In this document: positions 7,010-14,418 of the stretch, one piece after another | Position numbering within the stretch: position 1 is the first letter of the stretch | Layout: every line of letters begins with the position of its first letter | Made by a program: the position numbers and the translations under genes | Notes under the pieces: generated by a model | Told to the model about the DNA's origin: nothing | What the model saw: only the letters and a program-made list of their open reading frames with translations | Databases searched by the model: none | Source of the DNA: Candidatus Aenigmatarchaeota archaeon | GTDB lineage: Archaea; Aenigmatarchaeota; Aenigmatarchaeia; Aenigmatarchaeales; SZUA-1535 | Direction of reading: 5' to 3' | NCBI GenBank assembly: GCA_015521535.1 | Contig: WAOA01000032.1 | Span: 1-15,794, forward strand | DNA: 15,794 bases

Positions 7010-7972
7010 ATGGTAAAGGCCTCTGCCCCGGGCAAACTCATGCTTTTCGGGGAACACGCCGTTGTTTACGGAAAACCGTGTATAGTTACAGCAGTAGACC
7101 ACAGAATTTCTGCTTCTATTGAAGAAAGAAAAGATAAAAAAATAATAATTAATGCTCCAGATGTAGGAATAAAAAATTGTGAAATAGATCTTAACGAAAA
7201 TTTAGAAAACCAACCGAAAGAAGTTAGATTCGTCTTTCAGGCAATTAAAAACTTTTTTGATAAATACGGAATATCTTCCGGTTTGGAAGTTACAACCAAA
7301 AGCGAATTTTCCAGCAGGCTGGGATTCGGAAGTTCTTCTGCAGTGACTGTTGCTACTTTAAAGGCTCTTTCAGAACTTTTCAGTATAAAAATGAGTAACA
7401 AAGAAATGTTTGATCTGGGTTATAAAACTGTTTTAGATGTTCAGGGTGTGGGAAGTGGTTTTGATGTTGCTGCTGCAGTTTACGGCGAAACAATCTATTT
7501 TAGAAATAAAGGCGAAGTGATAGAGAAATTGAAGATAGATTCGCTTCCGCTCGTGGTCGGCTACACAGGAATTAAAGCAGATACGCCTACGCTTGTCAAA
7601 AATCTTGCTAAAAAAAGAGAACTCTACAAACTTATAATCGATAGGATTTTCGAAAAAATAGAAACCATTGTAGAAAACGCAAAAATATTTTTCAGTGAAA
7701 AGCATTTTCCTGCACTCGGAGAAATGATGAATTTCAATCACGGCTTGCTTAATGCTTTGGGCGTTAGTTGCAAAGAACTCGAAATTCTCGTTCATACCGC
7801 GAGAAGTGTTGGGGCATATGGTGCTAAGCTTTCTGGGGCGGGTGGAGGGGACTGTATGATAGCGCTTGTTCCAGAAGAAAAGAAAGAGGATGTAGAAAAA
7901 GTAATCAATAAATACGGTAAAGTAATTCCAGCAAAGGTTAATGCAGAAGGTGTTAGAATAGAAAATGAGTGA
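7010..7972 (+). CDS. Second GHMP kinase: mevalonate kinase family, possible phosphomevalonate kinase
   Basis: The 320-residue product has KASAPGKLMLFGEHAVVYG at 3-21, the loop LGFGSSSAVTVATLKAL at 104-120 and LSGAGGGDC at 274-282. Its C-terminal half (MNFNHGLLNALGVS then ARSVGAYGAKLSGAGG) follows archaeal mevalonate kinase closely. The catalytic-Asp motif, however, is QGVGSGFDVAAAVYGETIYF at 145-164 (D152). That resembles the GSGFDVxxAVYG motif of eukaryotic-type phosphomevalonate kinase rather than the HGTPSGID or QGxxSxxD forms of mevalonate kinase. With an orthodox mevalonate kinase at 3642 and a diphosphomevalonate decarboxylase next door, the missing step is phosphomevalonate kinase, and this gene is the natural candidate. 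That assignment is inference; the family is secure. Promoter: TTTAAATTT 23 nt before the ATG. It is convergent with the 16S gene. Confidence 0.8.
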   Translation: MVKASAPGKLMLFGEHAVVYGKPCIVTAVDHRISASIEERKDKKIIINAPDVGIKNCEIDLNENLENQPKEVRFVFQAIKNFFDKYGISSGLEVTTKSEFSSRLGFGSSSAVTVATLKALSELFSIKMSNKEMFDLGYKTVLDVQGVGSGFDVAAAVYGETIYFRNKGEVIEKLKIDSLPLVVGYTGIKADTPTLVKNLAKKRELYKLIIDRIFEKIETIVENAKIFFSEKHFPALGEMMNFNHGLLNALGVSCKELEILVHTARSVGAYGAKLSGAGGGDCMIALVPEEKKEDVEKVINKYGKVIPAKVNAEGVRIENE

Positions 7973-7982
7973 TTTTTAGGAT

Positions 7983-7992
7983 TCTTTTTTTT
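7983..7992 (+). terminator. T-rich terminator after the kinase gene
   Basis: TCTTTTTTTT begins 11 nt after the TGA of the kinase gene and before the 16S processing stem. Archaeal transcription commonly ends at such T-runs. It would keep kinase transcripts from running antisense through the 16S gene. Confidence 0.45.
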
Positions 7993-8004
7993 GATACAAA
8001 AAAT

Positions 8005-8018
8005 TGCGGGAGCAGGCA
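8005..8018 (-). repeat. Pre-16S processing stem, 3' arm
   Basis: TGCGGGAGCAGGCA here is the exact reverse complement of 12303-12316. In the precursor RNA the two arms would form a 14-bp helix enclosing the whole 16S gene with all insertions. Such helices are the usual substrate for pre-16S excision in archaea. It lies about 8 nt beyond the mature 3' end. Confidence 0.85.
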
Positions 8019-8025
8019 TTTCCAT

Positions 8026-8069
<44 letters not shown>

Positions 8070-8170
8070 TGACTTAGCCCCCCTCGCGGGCCCCCGGTTC
8101 GACTTGGGCACAAGAGCGCTGAGCGCTCAAGTCCCAAGCCTCGCCGGGAACCCACTCGGTTGGCTTGACA

Positions 8171-8201
<31 letters not shown>

Positions 8202-8376
8202 GGCGAACGATGCTAACGTTCGCCTACTAGGGATTCCGGCTTCATGAGGGCGAGTTGCAGCCCTCAATCCGAACCAGGCGCGCTTTTAGGGGATTAGCTT
8301 CCCCTTTCGGGGTCGCAACCCATTGTAGCGCGCTTTGTAGGCCGCGTGTTGCCCGGGGGATTCGGGCCATACCGAC

Positions 8377-8435
8377 ATCGACCAGTTAAGCGGTGCTTTA
8401 TATTATTTCTGAAATTTTTGACACCGCTTAACTGT
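8377..8435 (-). other. Mini insertion in 16S (about 59 nt hairpin, E. coli about 1197)
   Basis: Between GGGCGACGGTAG and GTCGGTATGGCCCGAAT, which are adjacent in other archaeal 16S genes, lies a perfect 13-bp stem (8383-8395 with 8422-8434) closed by a 26-nt AT-rich loop. The site is in helix 34, near the decoding site, where an unspliced insertion should be harmful. It could be a bulge-helix-bulge mini intron. The alternative is an expansion hairpin kept in the mature rRNA. It has no coding capacity. Confidence 0.75.
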
Positions 8436-8540
8436 CTACCGTCGCCCACACCTTCCTCTGGCTTATCGCCAGCGGTCCCCCCAGAGTGGCCTGCTCCCGT
8501 AGGAGCAGGTACCAACTGGGGGCGTGGGTCTCGCTCGTTA

Positions 8541-8573
<33 letters not shown>

Positions 8574-9273
8574 TTACCGTCCGGCCAGCCCCCTTGCTAT
8601 GAGAAGCTTTTCTCTTTTTGCAGGATGCTTTAACTCTAAAAAATTTAACAAAAAAAGCGAAGTATTATAAGAAAATTTTACATCAACTGCATTTCTATTA
8701 GCGTAATTAATCAAATTGAACTTTAGTCCAAAGTTGTCAAAAAGGTATTATATCTTTTTTCAAAATTTTTTCACTTGAATTGTAAGTGATTTTTATGAAG
8801 CCTGTTTTCCAACGTAAATTATAAGGCATTATTGTACCGTCTGCATCTATTTTTCCTGAAAGATAATGGCATAGAGATTCAAAATCTGAGATTACACAAT
8901 GTATTCTTTCTTCAAGCGCTAAGAGTATTCTTTTCAATAATCCGCTGTTTGTATAAATTCTGTAAGGCTTTTCTTGCGGAAAAAGTTTTATGTCAGTATC
9001 TTCCACGCCTACTTTTTTAAGGAATTTCTTAAAACTTTCTAATAAGACTATTTCTGTATTAGTCAGTCCTACACTATTTCCCCGTATATATTTATCTCCG
9101 AACCAAAGTCCAAGATTGTATAATATTTCTGATGTTACTGGAAGGTATCTGACAATTTTCTTTGCAGAGGTATACTGATTTTTTGTTGTTAGCAATAGTG
9201 CATTATTTTCTATTTTGACGAAGTTTTTCGTGTACTCTTGTGGAAGTAATTTTGTTAATTCGATTATTTTCAT
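8574..9273 (-). pseudogene. LAGLIDADG homing endonuclease, frameshifted
   Basis: From ATG 9273 (a TTG at 9279 is an alternative) the frame encodes two LAGLIDADG-type motifs: degenerate ILYNLGLWFGDKY and clear YLSGKIDADGTI. The frame stops at 8737 (DIIPF then TGA), but another frame continues the expected C-terminal domain without a gap: YLFDNFGLKFNLINYANRN, then HPAKREKLLIARGL, the HPxKxEKL-like ending common in this family. The junction is at about 8745-8755, explained by one extra base. The restored frame ends in TAA at 8574-8576, the last three bases of the inferred intron. As it stands, the enzyme would lack most of its second domain. Confidence 0.8.
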
Positions 9274-9296
9274 TTTCAAGTTTGTTATTTAGGCGA

Positions 9297-9377
9297 GGCT
9301 GGTATTTAGCGATTTCGCTCGAAGAGCGAAACCCGAAGGGTGCGGCGCGTTAGCGGAGCATCGCTTAAATACCAGCC
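9297..9377 (-). ncRNA. Structured RNA domain inside the E. coli-1062 intron
   Basis: A long stem (9297-9313 with 9360-9377, 17 pairs with one bulge) encloses two or three hairpins: TTTCGCTC/GAGCGAAA at 9313-9331, ACCC-UUCG-GGT-type at 9331-9341 (a stable cUUCGg loop on the minus strand), and a GC-rich segment at 9342-9359. It is far more GC-rich than the coding part of the intron and lies just upstream of the endonuclease frame. It resembles a multi-branched junction and matches no RNA family I recognise. It may fold the intron for splicing or hide the ORF's start. Confidence 0.55.
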
Positions 9378-9500
9378 GAGCAACTAGGTTTTGAAAGTGA
9401 AGTTGTTGTATTACTGTAGGGGACTGTACCGGATGACGATGGCCATGCAACTCCTCTCGGCTCCTCTGGTAAGCCCTTCAGGCTGACCTTCATCGTGCCG

Positions 9501-9565
9501 TTTGGGGCCCGGAAGACGACTATAGTTGTCAGTTGTTAAACATGAAATTAAGGTCCTCTTCCGGA
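9501..9565 (-). other. Mini insertion in 16S (about 65 nt, E. coli about 993)
   Basis: Exon text CTTACCGGGGGCGA and CGGCACGATGAAGG should adjoin (compare the archaeal consensus GGGAGCGACAGCAGGATGAAGG). The 65 intervening bases hold an 8-bp stem (9509-9516 with 9557-9564) extended by a short GAC/GTC helix, plus an AT-rich loop. There is no reading frame. The size is almost the same as the other two mini insertions, and the stem sequence is unrelated to theirs. Confidence 0.7.
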
Positions 9566-9624
9566 TCGCCCCCGGTAAGGTTCACGGCGTTGAGTCCGAT
9601 TGAACCGCAGCCTCCACCCCTTGT

Positions 9625-10170
<546 letters not shown>

Positions 10171-10295
10171 TGAAACCTCCTCCATTTGCGGCCGTACTCC
10201 CCAGGCGGCCCGCTTAACACCTACGCTCCGGCACTGGGAATGCGCGAAGCACTCCCAACACCAAGCGGGCATGGTTTACAGCCAGGACTACCCGG

Positions 10296-10884
10296 GTTTT
10301 TAGCGGATCAAACAGGCTCTGATCTTGAGAGGATGTATAAACCCAATAGAAGAAAGAAATGCTTGAACATCATCTTTTCCATAGATGTAAATCTCGAAAT
10401 TAATTCTTTTTTTCAATCTTTCATAAGTTGAAAAGTTTATTCCTAAATTTTTCAAGATTTGTGTTACAAACCTGAAAATATTGAAATTTGTTGTTACAAA
10501 ATCTATTTCATATTGCCTTTTCTTTACATGAGCCTCGGCATCAAATAATCCTCCTGCATATTCTTTTTGAAGATTTATCTGTGCTTTTTTAACAATTTCT
10601 GGTACATCAGCATTTCTTAATGATTTCTGGAAATTAAATATCTCTGAACAAAAACTTTACTATTTCTTTCTGTTTTGTATAAGTGTAAAATGTATTTCTT
10701 TTTGCATCTCTGAAAATAGGTGGAACATAACTGAAATGTTTCTGAAAAATTTTCCTTAAAACAATGGGAAACTCATGACACTTATCTGTAATTGTAAGTC
10801 TGTTACCACTTAAACTCCCGTCTCCATGAACGATCCCTATCAATCTAAAAATAGTTCTTTCCATTCTCATCGCCTGCTTGACCC
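10296..10884 (-). mobile_element. 16S intron of about 589 nt with broken LAGLIDADG frame (E. coli about 794)
   Basis: The insertion splits the highly conserved 790 loop: the 5' exon ends GAACCGGATTAGATAC and the 3' exon resumes CCGGGTAGTCCTGGCTG. Intron ends GGGTCAAGCAGG and CCTGTTTGATCC pair over 12 bp (three G-U), giving a clear terminal helix. The intron is almost entirely coding: the endonuclease starts 15 nt in and its restored stop lies inside the 3' helix. Confidence 0.9.
10308..10870 (-). pseudogene. LAGLIDADG homing endonuclease, frameshifted
   Basis: The frame from ATG 10870 encodes MERTIFRLIGIVHGDGSL (first motif) and continues to a stop at 10634. From about 10640 another frame carries on smoothly: SEIFNFQKSLRNADVP, the second motif YAGGLFDAEAHV, and a C-terminal domain ending near LLLLGLYILSRSEPV with TGA at 10308-10310. 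The shift lies in the TTTTTGTTC stretch, a plausible slippage site. The second motif reads LFDAEAHV rather than DAEGxV, so its DNA cleavage site may also be weakened. Read literally, only the first half would be made. Confidence 0.8.
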
Positions 10885-10888
10885 GTAT

Positions 10889-11488
10889 CTAATCCGGTTC
10901 GCTCCCCTGGCTTTCGCCCCTCACCGTCGGACCCGTTTGCTGGCGGGGAACCATCTGAGAAAGTTTTTCAATTTTTTCAGGATTACGGAGATAAGGTAGA
11001 ATTTTAAGCATAGATGATTTACCATAAATTCTTATCCTAAAAACTTTGTCATTTTTGGTTTTATAAATACTCGGATTAAAATCAAGAAAAGTAAGAACAT
11101 CAAAAACAAATTTGGAAGCCTCAGGATTTTTAAGTGTAATGGTTATTCTGTAACCTTTTAAATCAATACATCCCTCTGAATCTATTATTCCTGCAATAAA
11201 ATTCAATGGAGAATGTATTCTCTTTTTTACACTCTCGAAATCACGTTTCAGATAGAGAAATTTTTTCCAGAGTTGCTTATTCCTGAAATATACTTCGTAA
11301 CATCTCTTTTTCTTGTAAGCATATATTTTTGGGTCGACGCCGTAAGTTTCTGAGATTTCTTCACAAACTATCTGAGCGAACTTAAAAGATTCTACGTAAA
11401 AGGAAATTTTGTAGTCATTGTTTACTGCTTCGCTAATACTTCCATCTCCAACAAACATTCCAATAATCCAATCTTCTTTATTCTTCAT
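10889..11488 (-). CDS. LAGLIDADG homing endonuclease encoded in a 16S intron, intact
   Basis: The 199-residue frame from ATG 11488 has both motifs, DWIIGMFVGDGSI at 6-18 and NFIAGIIDSEGCI at 96-108, separated by the usual beta-strand-rich half domain. Each motif keeps its acidic metal ligand (D15, E105). The enzyme would cut intronless 16S alleles at the 739 site and so spread the intron. The frame has no stop inside the intron: it continues through LRNPEKIEKLSQMVPRQQ into exon 3 and ends at TAG 10889, adding about 16 residues encoded by rRNA. It must therefore be translated from unspliced RNA, or from a circularised intron with a different tail. It starts 13 nt inside the intron, within the splice helix. 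Confidence 0.88.
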   Translation of the reverse strand: MKNKEDWIIGMFVGDGSISEAVNNDYKISFYVESFKFAQIVCEEISETYGVDPKIYAYKKKRCYEVYFRNKQLWKKFLYLKRDFESVKKRIHSPLNFIAGIIDSEGCIDLKGYRITITLKNPEASKFVFDVLTFLDFNPSIYKTKNDKVFRIRIYGKSSMLKILPYLRNPEKIEKLSQMVPRQQTGPTVRGESQGSEPD

Positions 11489-11501
11489 ATGGTTCCCCAC
11501 A
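10937..11501 (-). mobile_element. 16S intron of about 565 nt with intact LAGLIDADG frame (E. coli about 739)
   Basis: The exon sequence GGCGTCCGGCTGGA should join ACGGGTCCGACGGTGAG. The junction is a near-ideal bulge-helix-bulge: exon GCTGG pairs with CCAGC at the intron's 3' end, and GTGGGGAACCAT pairs with ATGGTTCCCC. This is the standard substrate of the archaeal tRNA/rRNA splicing endonuclease. Of the four coding introns it is the only one with an undamaged endonuclease and so the best candidate for a currently mobile element. Confidence 0.92.
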
Positions 11502-11550
11502 TCCAGCCGGACGCCTTCGCCACAGGTGGTCCTCCCCGGATTAAAGGATT

Positions 11551-11616
11551 GTAAACTTTGTGAGGCTGTCAAAATTACAAATTAACTTTGAAAGTATTAG
11601 CAGCCTCACAAAGTTT
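11551..11616 (-). other. Mini insertion in 16S (about 66 nt hairpin, E. coli about 693)
   Basis: Exon text GGGTAGGGGTAAA and ATCCTTTAATCCGGGG should be contiguous (690 loop, consensus GGGGTGAAATCC). Between them is a perfect 16-bp stem (11553-11568 with 11601-11616) and a 32-nt AT-rich loop with no frame. The 690 loop contacts mRNA and tRNA in the ribosome, so retention in mature rRNA is unlikely, and excision as a mini intron is the simpler reading. Confidence 0.8.
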
Positions 11617-12302
11617 TTACCCCTACCCGGGGAATACCTCCGGCCTCTCCCGGTCCCAAGGCGAGCAGTCTTCCCCGCACGCCGGCTAGTTTACTAGCCG
11701 ATTTCACGGGGAACTTGCCCGCCCGGCTACGAGCGCTTTAGGCCCAATAATCGCGGCCACCACTTGGGGTGCGGGTATTACCGTGGCGGCTGGCACCCGT
11801 CTTGCCCACCCCTTATTCCCCGAGGTGTTTACCCTCGGGAAAAGGCACCGCATTGCGGTGCCACTCCGCCTGACCTCGTCACGCTTGCGCGCATTGCGAA
11901 GGTTTCGCGCCTGCTGCGACCCGTAGGCCCTGCCCTCATGTCTCAGAGGGCATCTGGGGGCTCCCTCTCTCAAGGCCCCTACCCGTTATAGGCTTGCCGG
12001 GACGTTACCCCGGCAACAACCTGATGGGCCGCAGCCCCATCCTGGGGCATCCCGCAGAGCGGGACCTTTCACCCTTGGGACATTCCAGTACCCAAGGGCT
12101 ATGGGGGATTAGCCCCAGTTTCCCGGGATTATCCCCCTCCCCAGGGTAGGTTGGCTACGTGTTACTCAGCAGTTCGCCAGGCAGCGTGCAGAGCACGCCA
12201 CCTCCAACTCGCATGGCTTAGTCTCAGGCGGATAGCGGTGGCCTCCGGCGGGATCAACCGGAATTGGCAGGGGATAGATGTCCCTGCCGCACACTTTTCT
12301 GG

Positions 12303-12316
12303 TGCCTGCTCCCGCA
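12303..12316 (-). repeat. Pre-16S processing stem, 5' arm
   Basis: TGCCTGCTCCCGCA is the exact reverse complement of 8005-8018. A smaller hairpin (GGCAGGG with CCCCTGCC, about 12266-12290) lies between this arm and the mature 5' end. Together they define the 5' leader of the 16S precursor. Confidence 0.85.
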
Positions 12317-12350
12317 TCAGAATTAAAAGAATTATAATTCCTCATTATTT

Positions 12351-12405
12351 AGGCCGGATTGGACCATGGCTTCTCATTAATCAAAGCCGTAACGTTATCC
12401 GGCCT
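12351..12405 (-). ncRNA. Hairpin with internal loop in the 16S leader or promoter region
   Basis: AGGCCGGAT (12351-12359) pairs with ATCCGGCCT (12397-12405) over 9 bp. Inside, 8-nt strands face each other around an upper stem GGCTT/AAGCC (12368-12372 with 12384-12388) whose loop reads UGAUUAAUGAG. A lower stem, an open pocket and an upper stem with UGA-type bases resemble an archaeal H/ACA guide RNA, but I see no ACA box after the lower stem and the upper stem is short. It may instead be a conserved fold of the rRNA leader. Confidence 0.45.
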
Positions 12406-12410
12406 TTAGT

Positions 12411-12426
12411 GTATTATTTTAAATAA
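12411..12426 (-). promoter_or_regulatory. Candidate 16S promoter TATA region
   Basis: On the minus strand GGTTATTTAAAATAAT contains a TATA-like core about 105 nt upstream of the 16S processing stem. A second A/T box, CTTTAAAAAC at 12433-12442, is shared with the divergent small gene at 12464. Which box drives 16S cannot be decided from the sequence. Confidence 0.4.
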
Positions 12427-12463
12427 CCCTGAAGTTTTTAAAGTTTTCGGTCAAAAATTTGCT

Positions 12464-12661
12464 ATGAACGAGAAACTTGTCGGCGTGATTACAGGGTCTG
12501 TATTTGGTTATTTATCTACCTCTTATTTCCGCGAATATTTTCCTGAGTTATCTTCCTTTTCATTATACCTTGGCTTAGCGGCCACAGGATTCAGTATAGG
12601 GTATATTCTCGGTAGTAAAAGCTGGGAAAAATTGAACGAAGATGGTGAATCTGTGTACTAA
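12464..12661 (+). CDS. Small two-helix membrane protein, function unknown
   Basis: The 65-residue product has two likely membrane segments, at about 5-18 (VGVITGSVFGYLS region) and 34-50 (YLGLAATGFSIGYILG), with glycines typical of packed helices, and a charged C-terminus. A TATA-like TTTTTAAAG lies about 25 nt before the ATG, consistent with a leaderless mRNA. It diverges from the 16S gene, and its stop overlaps the end of the convergent SWIM gene by 4 bases. I recognise no family. Confidence 0.6.
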   Translation: MNEKLVGVITGSVFGYLSTSYFREYFPELSSFSLYLGLAATGFSIGYILGSKSWEKLNEDGESVY

Positions 12662-12891
12662 GAAAAATTATTTTTTAGCAGTTTATTTATCGCGGCGATT
12701 ACATGAGAGCATAAAGTTCCGGGATGTACGGCGAAATGCTGACAATCGCATGCGAATTTGCCATCTATTCTCAAACTTACTGTATAAACTTTTCCAGAAG
12801 TAGATTTAACTTCGAAATAAACAGCGTTTTCCGTTACCTCTTTTATTTCAACCTTCATTTTTTTGGACTTTTCAAAAATCGATCTAACCAT
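12658..12891 (-). CDS. Small SWIM zinc-finger protein
   Basis: From ATG 12891 the product has 77 residues. It contains the complete SWIM pattern CxCx(n)CxH: C48, C50, C61 and H63 in ACDCQHFAVHPGTLCSHVIAAI-like sequence, preceded by beta strands (VYFEVKS, VYTVSLRIDG). SWIM domains bind DNA, RNA or protein; small stand-alone versions are common in archaea, in some cases next to recombination genes. A longer frame reaches 12963 but would overlap the end of the uL15 gene, so I prefer 12891, 31 nt after that gene's stop. It is likely cotranscribed with uL15. Confidence 0.75.
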   Translation of the reverse strand: MVRSIFEKSKKMKVEIKEVTENAVYFEVKSTSGKVYTVSLRIDGKFACDCQHFAVHPGTLCSHVIAAINKLLKNNFS

Positions 12892-12922
12892 GAAACGAAA
12901 ATAGAAAATTAAAGTTAAAAAT

Positions 12923-13354
12923 TTATCGAGAAATAATCTCGACTTTACCGCCGATATTTTCAATTTTTTCTTTCGCCCTTTCTGTAATGTAGTTAACTTT
13001 CACATTAAGCGCCTTTGTTACGCTTCCACCCGCTATAAGTTTTTTATACCCGAGTTCCAAAAGATTTATCTCGCTCTTATCTAGTTTTTCAGCAAGTTTA
13101 TCCAATTCGCGAAGAGTTATCACCTTCTTTCGCTCTCGTTTTCTTTTAATATTAGGATAGAAACCTCTTTTAAACCCAATCTTTCCGAAATGCTCAGGAT
13201 CCGCCTGAAGAATCATTTGTTTTTTATGATCTTTGCTTCCTGCCAATCCCTTTCCGCCTTTACTCCCCTTTCCGCGATGTTTTTTCTTGGAGCCGTAACC
13301 ATACGTCTTACTCCCGCGCATTTTTCTTACCTTTTTTCTTTTTCTCACAACCAT
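12923..13354 (-). CDS. rpl15: Large-subunit ribosomal protein uL15 (archaeal L15)
   Basis: The 143-residue protein has the basic glycine-rich start typical of uL15 (KMRGSKTYGYGSKKKHRGKGSKGGKGLAGSKDHK in outline), the FGKIGFKRGF segment that contacts 23S rRNA, and a globular C-terminal half with LLELGYKKLIAGGSVTKAL. The ATG at 13354 has GGTGGGTG just upstream; a GTG three codons earlier is less likely. In most archaea the gene ends the spc ribosomal operon before secY and adk. Here it stands apart, followed only by a SWIM protein. A TATA-like TTTAAATT near 13380-13390 serves as promoter, shared with the divergent membrane gene. Confidence 0.92.
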   Translation of the reverse strand: MVVRKRKKVRKMRGSKTYGYGSKKKHRGKGSKGGKGLAGSKDHKKQMILQADPEHFGKIGFKRGFYPNIKRKRERKKVITLRELDKLAEKLDKSEINLLELGYKKLIAGGSVTKALNVKVNYITERAKEKIENIGGKVEIISR

Positions 13355-13407
13355 AGCACCCACCGACTAACCTAAACTATTTAAATTAAAGGTTTAAATA
13401 TTTTGGC

Positions 13408-13662
13408 ATGCGCGCGATTCTTTATGCTTTGGGAGCGGCAGATACCTTTAGTTCTTTTATGATACTCTTCTCTTTTTATTCCGTAGCATCTATTTACTTA
13501 ATTACAAAAGGTTCTTTATTATTATTTCTAACGTCTAAAAAATGTATAATGAATTGGTCCGACTTTATTTTCGGTATAATTCTTTTTCTGTATCCGTTTG
13601 AAGCCATTGCATTTATAATCATGTCTTATCTTTTCATAAAAGGATTTTTGTCGTTTTTGTAA
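13408..13662 (+). CDS. Small membrane protein with three predicted helices
   Basis: The 84-residue product is almost entirely hydrophobic, with helices at about 14-36, 49-63 and 66-83 separated by a short KKCIMNW loop. A TATA-like GTTTAAATATTTT lies about 20 nt before the ATG. It diverges from rpl15. I do not recognise the family; the short length and lack of charged pore residues give no clue to function. Confidence 0.6.
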   Translation: MRAILYALGAADTFSSFMILFSFYSVASIYLITKGSLLLFLTSKKCIMNWSDFIFGIILFLYPFEAIAFIIMSYLFIKGFLSFL

Positions 13663-13740
13663 TAGTAAAATTTCGGATAAAATCTTCGATTGTAAAATAT
13701 AACACGGTAGAGAATTACTATTATTTACGTATTCTGTTAC

Positions 13741-13860
13741 TTATAAATAAATTGGCCGAAGTAGACTTTTCTGTGCGCGATAATCGTTGTATGCATGGGC
13801 TTTCGCCCGCTCGTAACGGCTTTTATCTTAAATTCGCGGTTATCCGGGCGAGACCGTAAT
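13741..13860. ncRNA. Candidate structured RNA in the intergenic region
   Basis: The 13663-13903 gap is AT-rich except for 13755-13860, which is clearly more GC-rich, a common sign of a structured RNA in AT-rich archaea. It contains GGGC-UUUC-GCCC at about 13798-13809 (read on the other strand, GGGC-GAAA-GCCC with a GNRA loop) and GATAATC able to pair with GGTTATC about 60 nt later. TATA-like boxes occur on both sides: TTATAAATAAATT at 13741-13753 for plus, TTTATAAAATT near 13873 for minus. I cannot decide the strand or name a family. Confidence 0.4.
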
Positions 13861-13903
13861 AATTAAGTTAATTTTATAAATTTTGTACCGAAAAATAAAC
13901 TTC

Positions 13904-14416
13904 ATGCCTTCATTACATAAAGAAATTTGTGAAATATGTTTAAATTCCGATGTTCTGTGCTCTGCCTGTAACCAAAAATTGGATATAGGTAGAATTACGA
14001 AGATCGATATAGAAGTTGCGAAATTTTTAAAATCCTTAGAAGATAAATTCAAAATTCTTAAAAAAGCACAGATATTAAGGGTGTTTTTAACTAAGGATCA
14101 AATGATCGTTGTTGCCAGAAAAGGGGATGCCTCTAAAATTATAGGGAAGAACGGAAGCATAGTTAAACTGTTATCAAAAGAATTTGGAAAAACCGTTAAA
14201 GTGGTTGAAGAAGGCGAAAACATTACAGAATTCGTTAATAATTTCATATATCCTGCATGCATAGAGGGTGTTAACATCGTTTACGGTAAGAACGGAGAAA
14301 TAGCGAAATATAAAATAAGAATACCAAGGCAATATTTAAGAAAAATAGACAGAAACCTTTTAGAAGAAGTGATTGAAAGCGTGTTTGAAAAACCAGTTGA
14401 AATGATAATTATATAG
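13904..14416 (+). CDS. Zinc-finger and KH-domain RNA-binding protein, NusA-like
   Basis: The 170-residue product starts with a four-cysteine zinc finger (C9-x2-C12 and C19-x2-C22) and then has KH-domain sequence with the GxxG loop at 81-84 (ASKIIGKNGSIVKLL) and following strands KTVKVVEEG. A second alpha/beta part (YGKNGEIAKYKIRIPRQYL) may be a second, degenerate KH fold. It fits archaeal NusA-like proteins, which bind single-stranded RNA and are thought to act in transcription or RNA metabolism. ATG 13904 is 28 nt after a TTTTATAAATTTT box, so a nearly leaderless mRNA is likely; an upstream TTG at 13883 is not favoured. It ends 2 nt from the convergent HELIE gene. Confidence 0.75.
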   Translation: MPSLHKEICEICLNSDVLCSACNQKLDIGRITKIDIEVAKFLKSLEDKFKILKKAQILRVFLTKDQMIVVARKGDASKIIGKNGSIVKLLSKEFGKTVKVVEEGENITEFVNNFIYPACIEGVNIVYGKNGEIAKYKIRIPRQYLRKIDRNLLEEVIESVFEKPVEMIII

Positions 14417-14418
14417 GT

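Larger units (their letters stand above)
8574..9434 (-). mobile_element. 16S intron of about 861 nt with broken LAGLIDADG frame (E. coli about 1062)
   Basis: The 5' exon ends GCATGGCCATCGTC and the 3' exon resumes AGCTCGTACCGTGAGG, contiguous in other archaea. The intron ends can pair (CCGG and GTCCCC near the 5' end with GGGGGC and CCGG near the 3' end), giving a bulge-helix-bulge-like junction of the kind cut by the archaeal splicing endonuclease. Inside are a GC-rich structured domain (9297-9377) and a homing endonuclease reading frame. It is the largest of the four ORF-bearing introns. Confidence 0.88.

Noticed and set aside
8574..9434. Group I self-splicing intron
   Set aside because: No group I core elements were seen; the intron ends pair in a bulge-helix-bulge-like manner and the host is archaeal.
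12351..12405. tRNA or tRNA half
   Set aside because: There is no T arm or anticodon arm of the right size; only the outer stem resembles an acceptor.
11704..12426. Open frames across the 5' part of 16S and its leader
   Set aside because: Same reason: the region aligns to 16S positions 1 to about 640 and the leader, and the peptides are composition artefacts.
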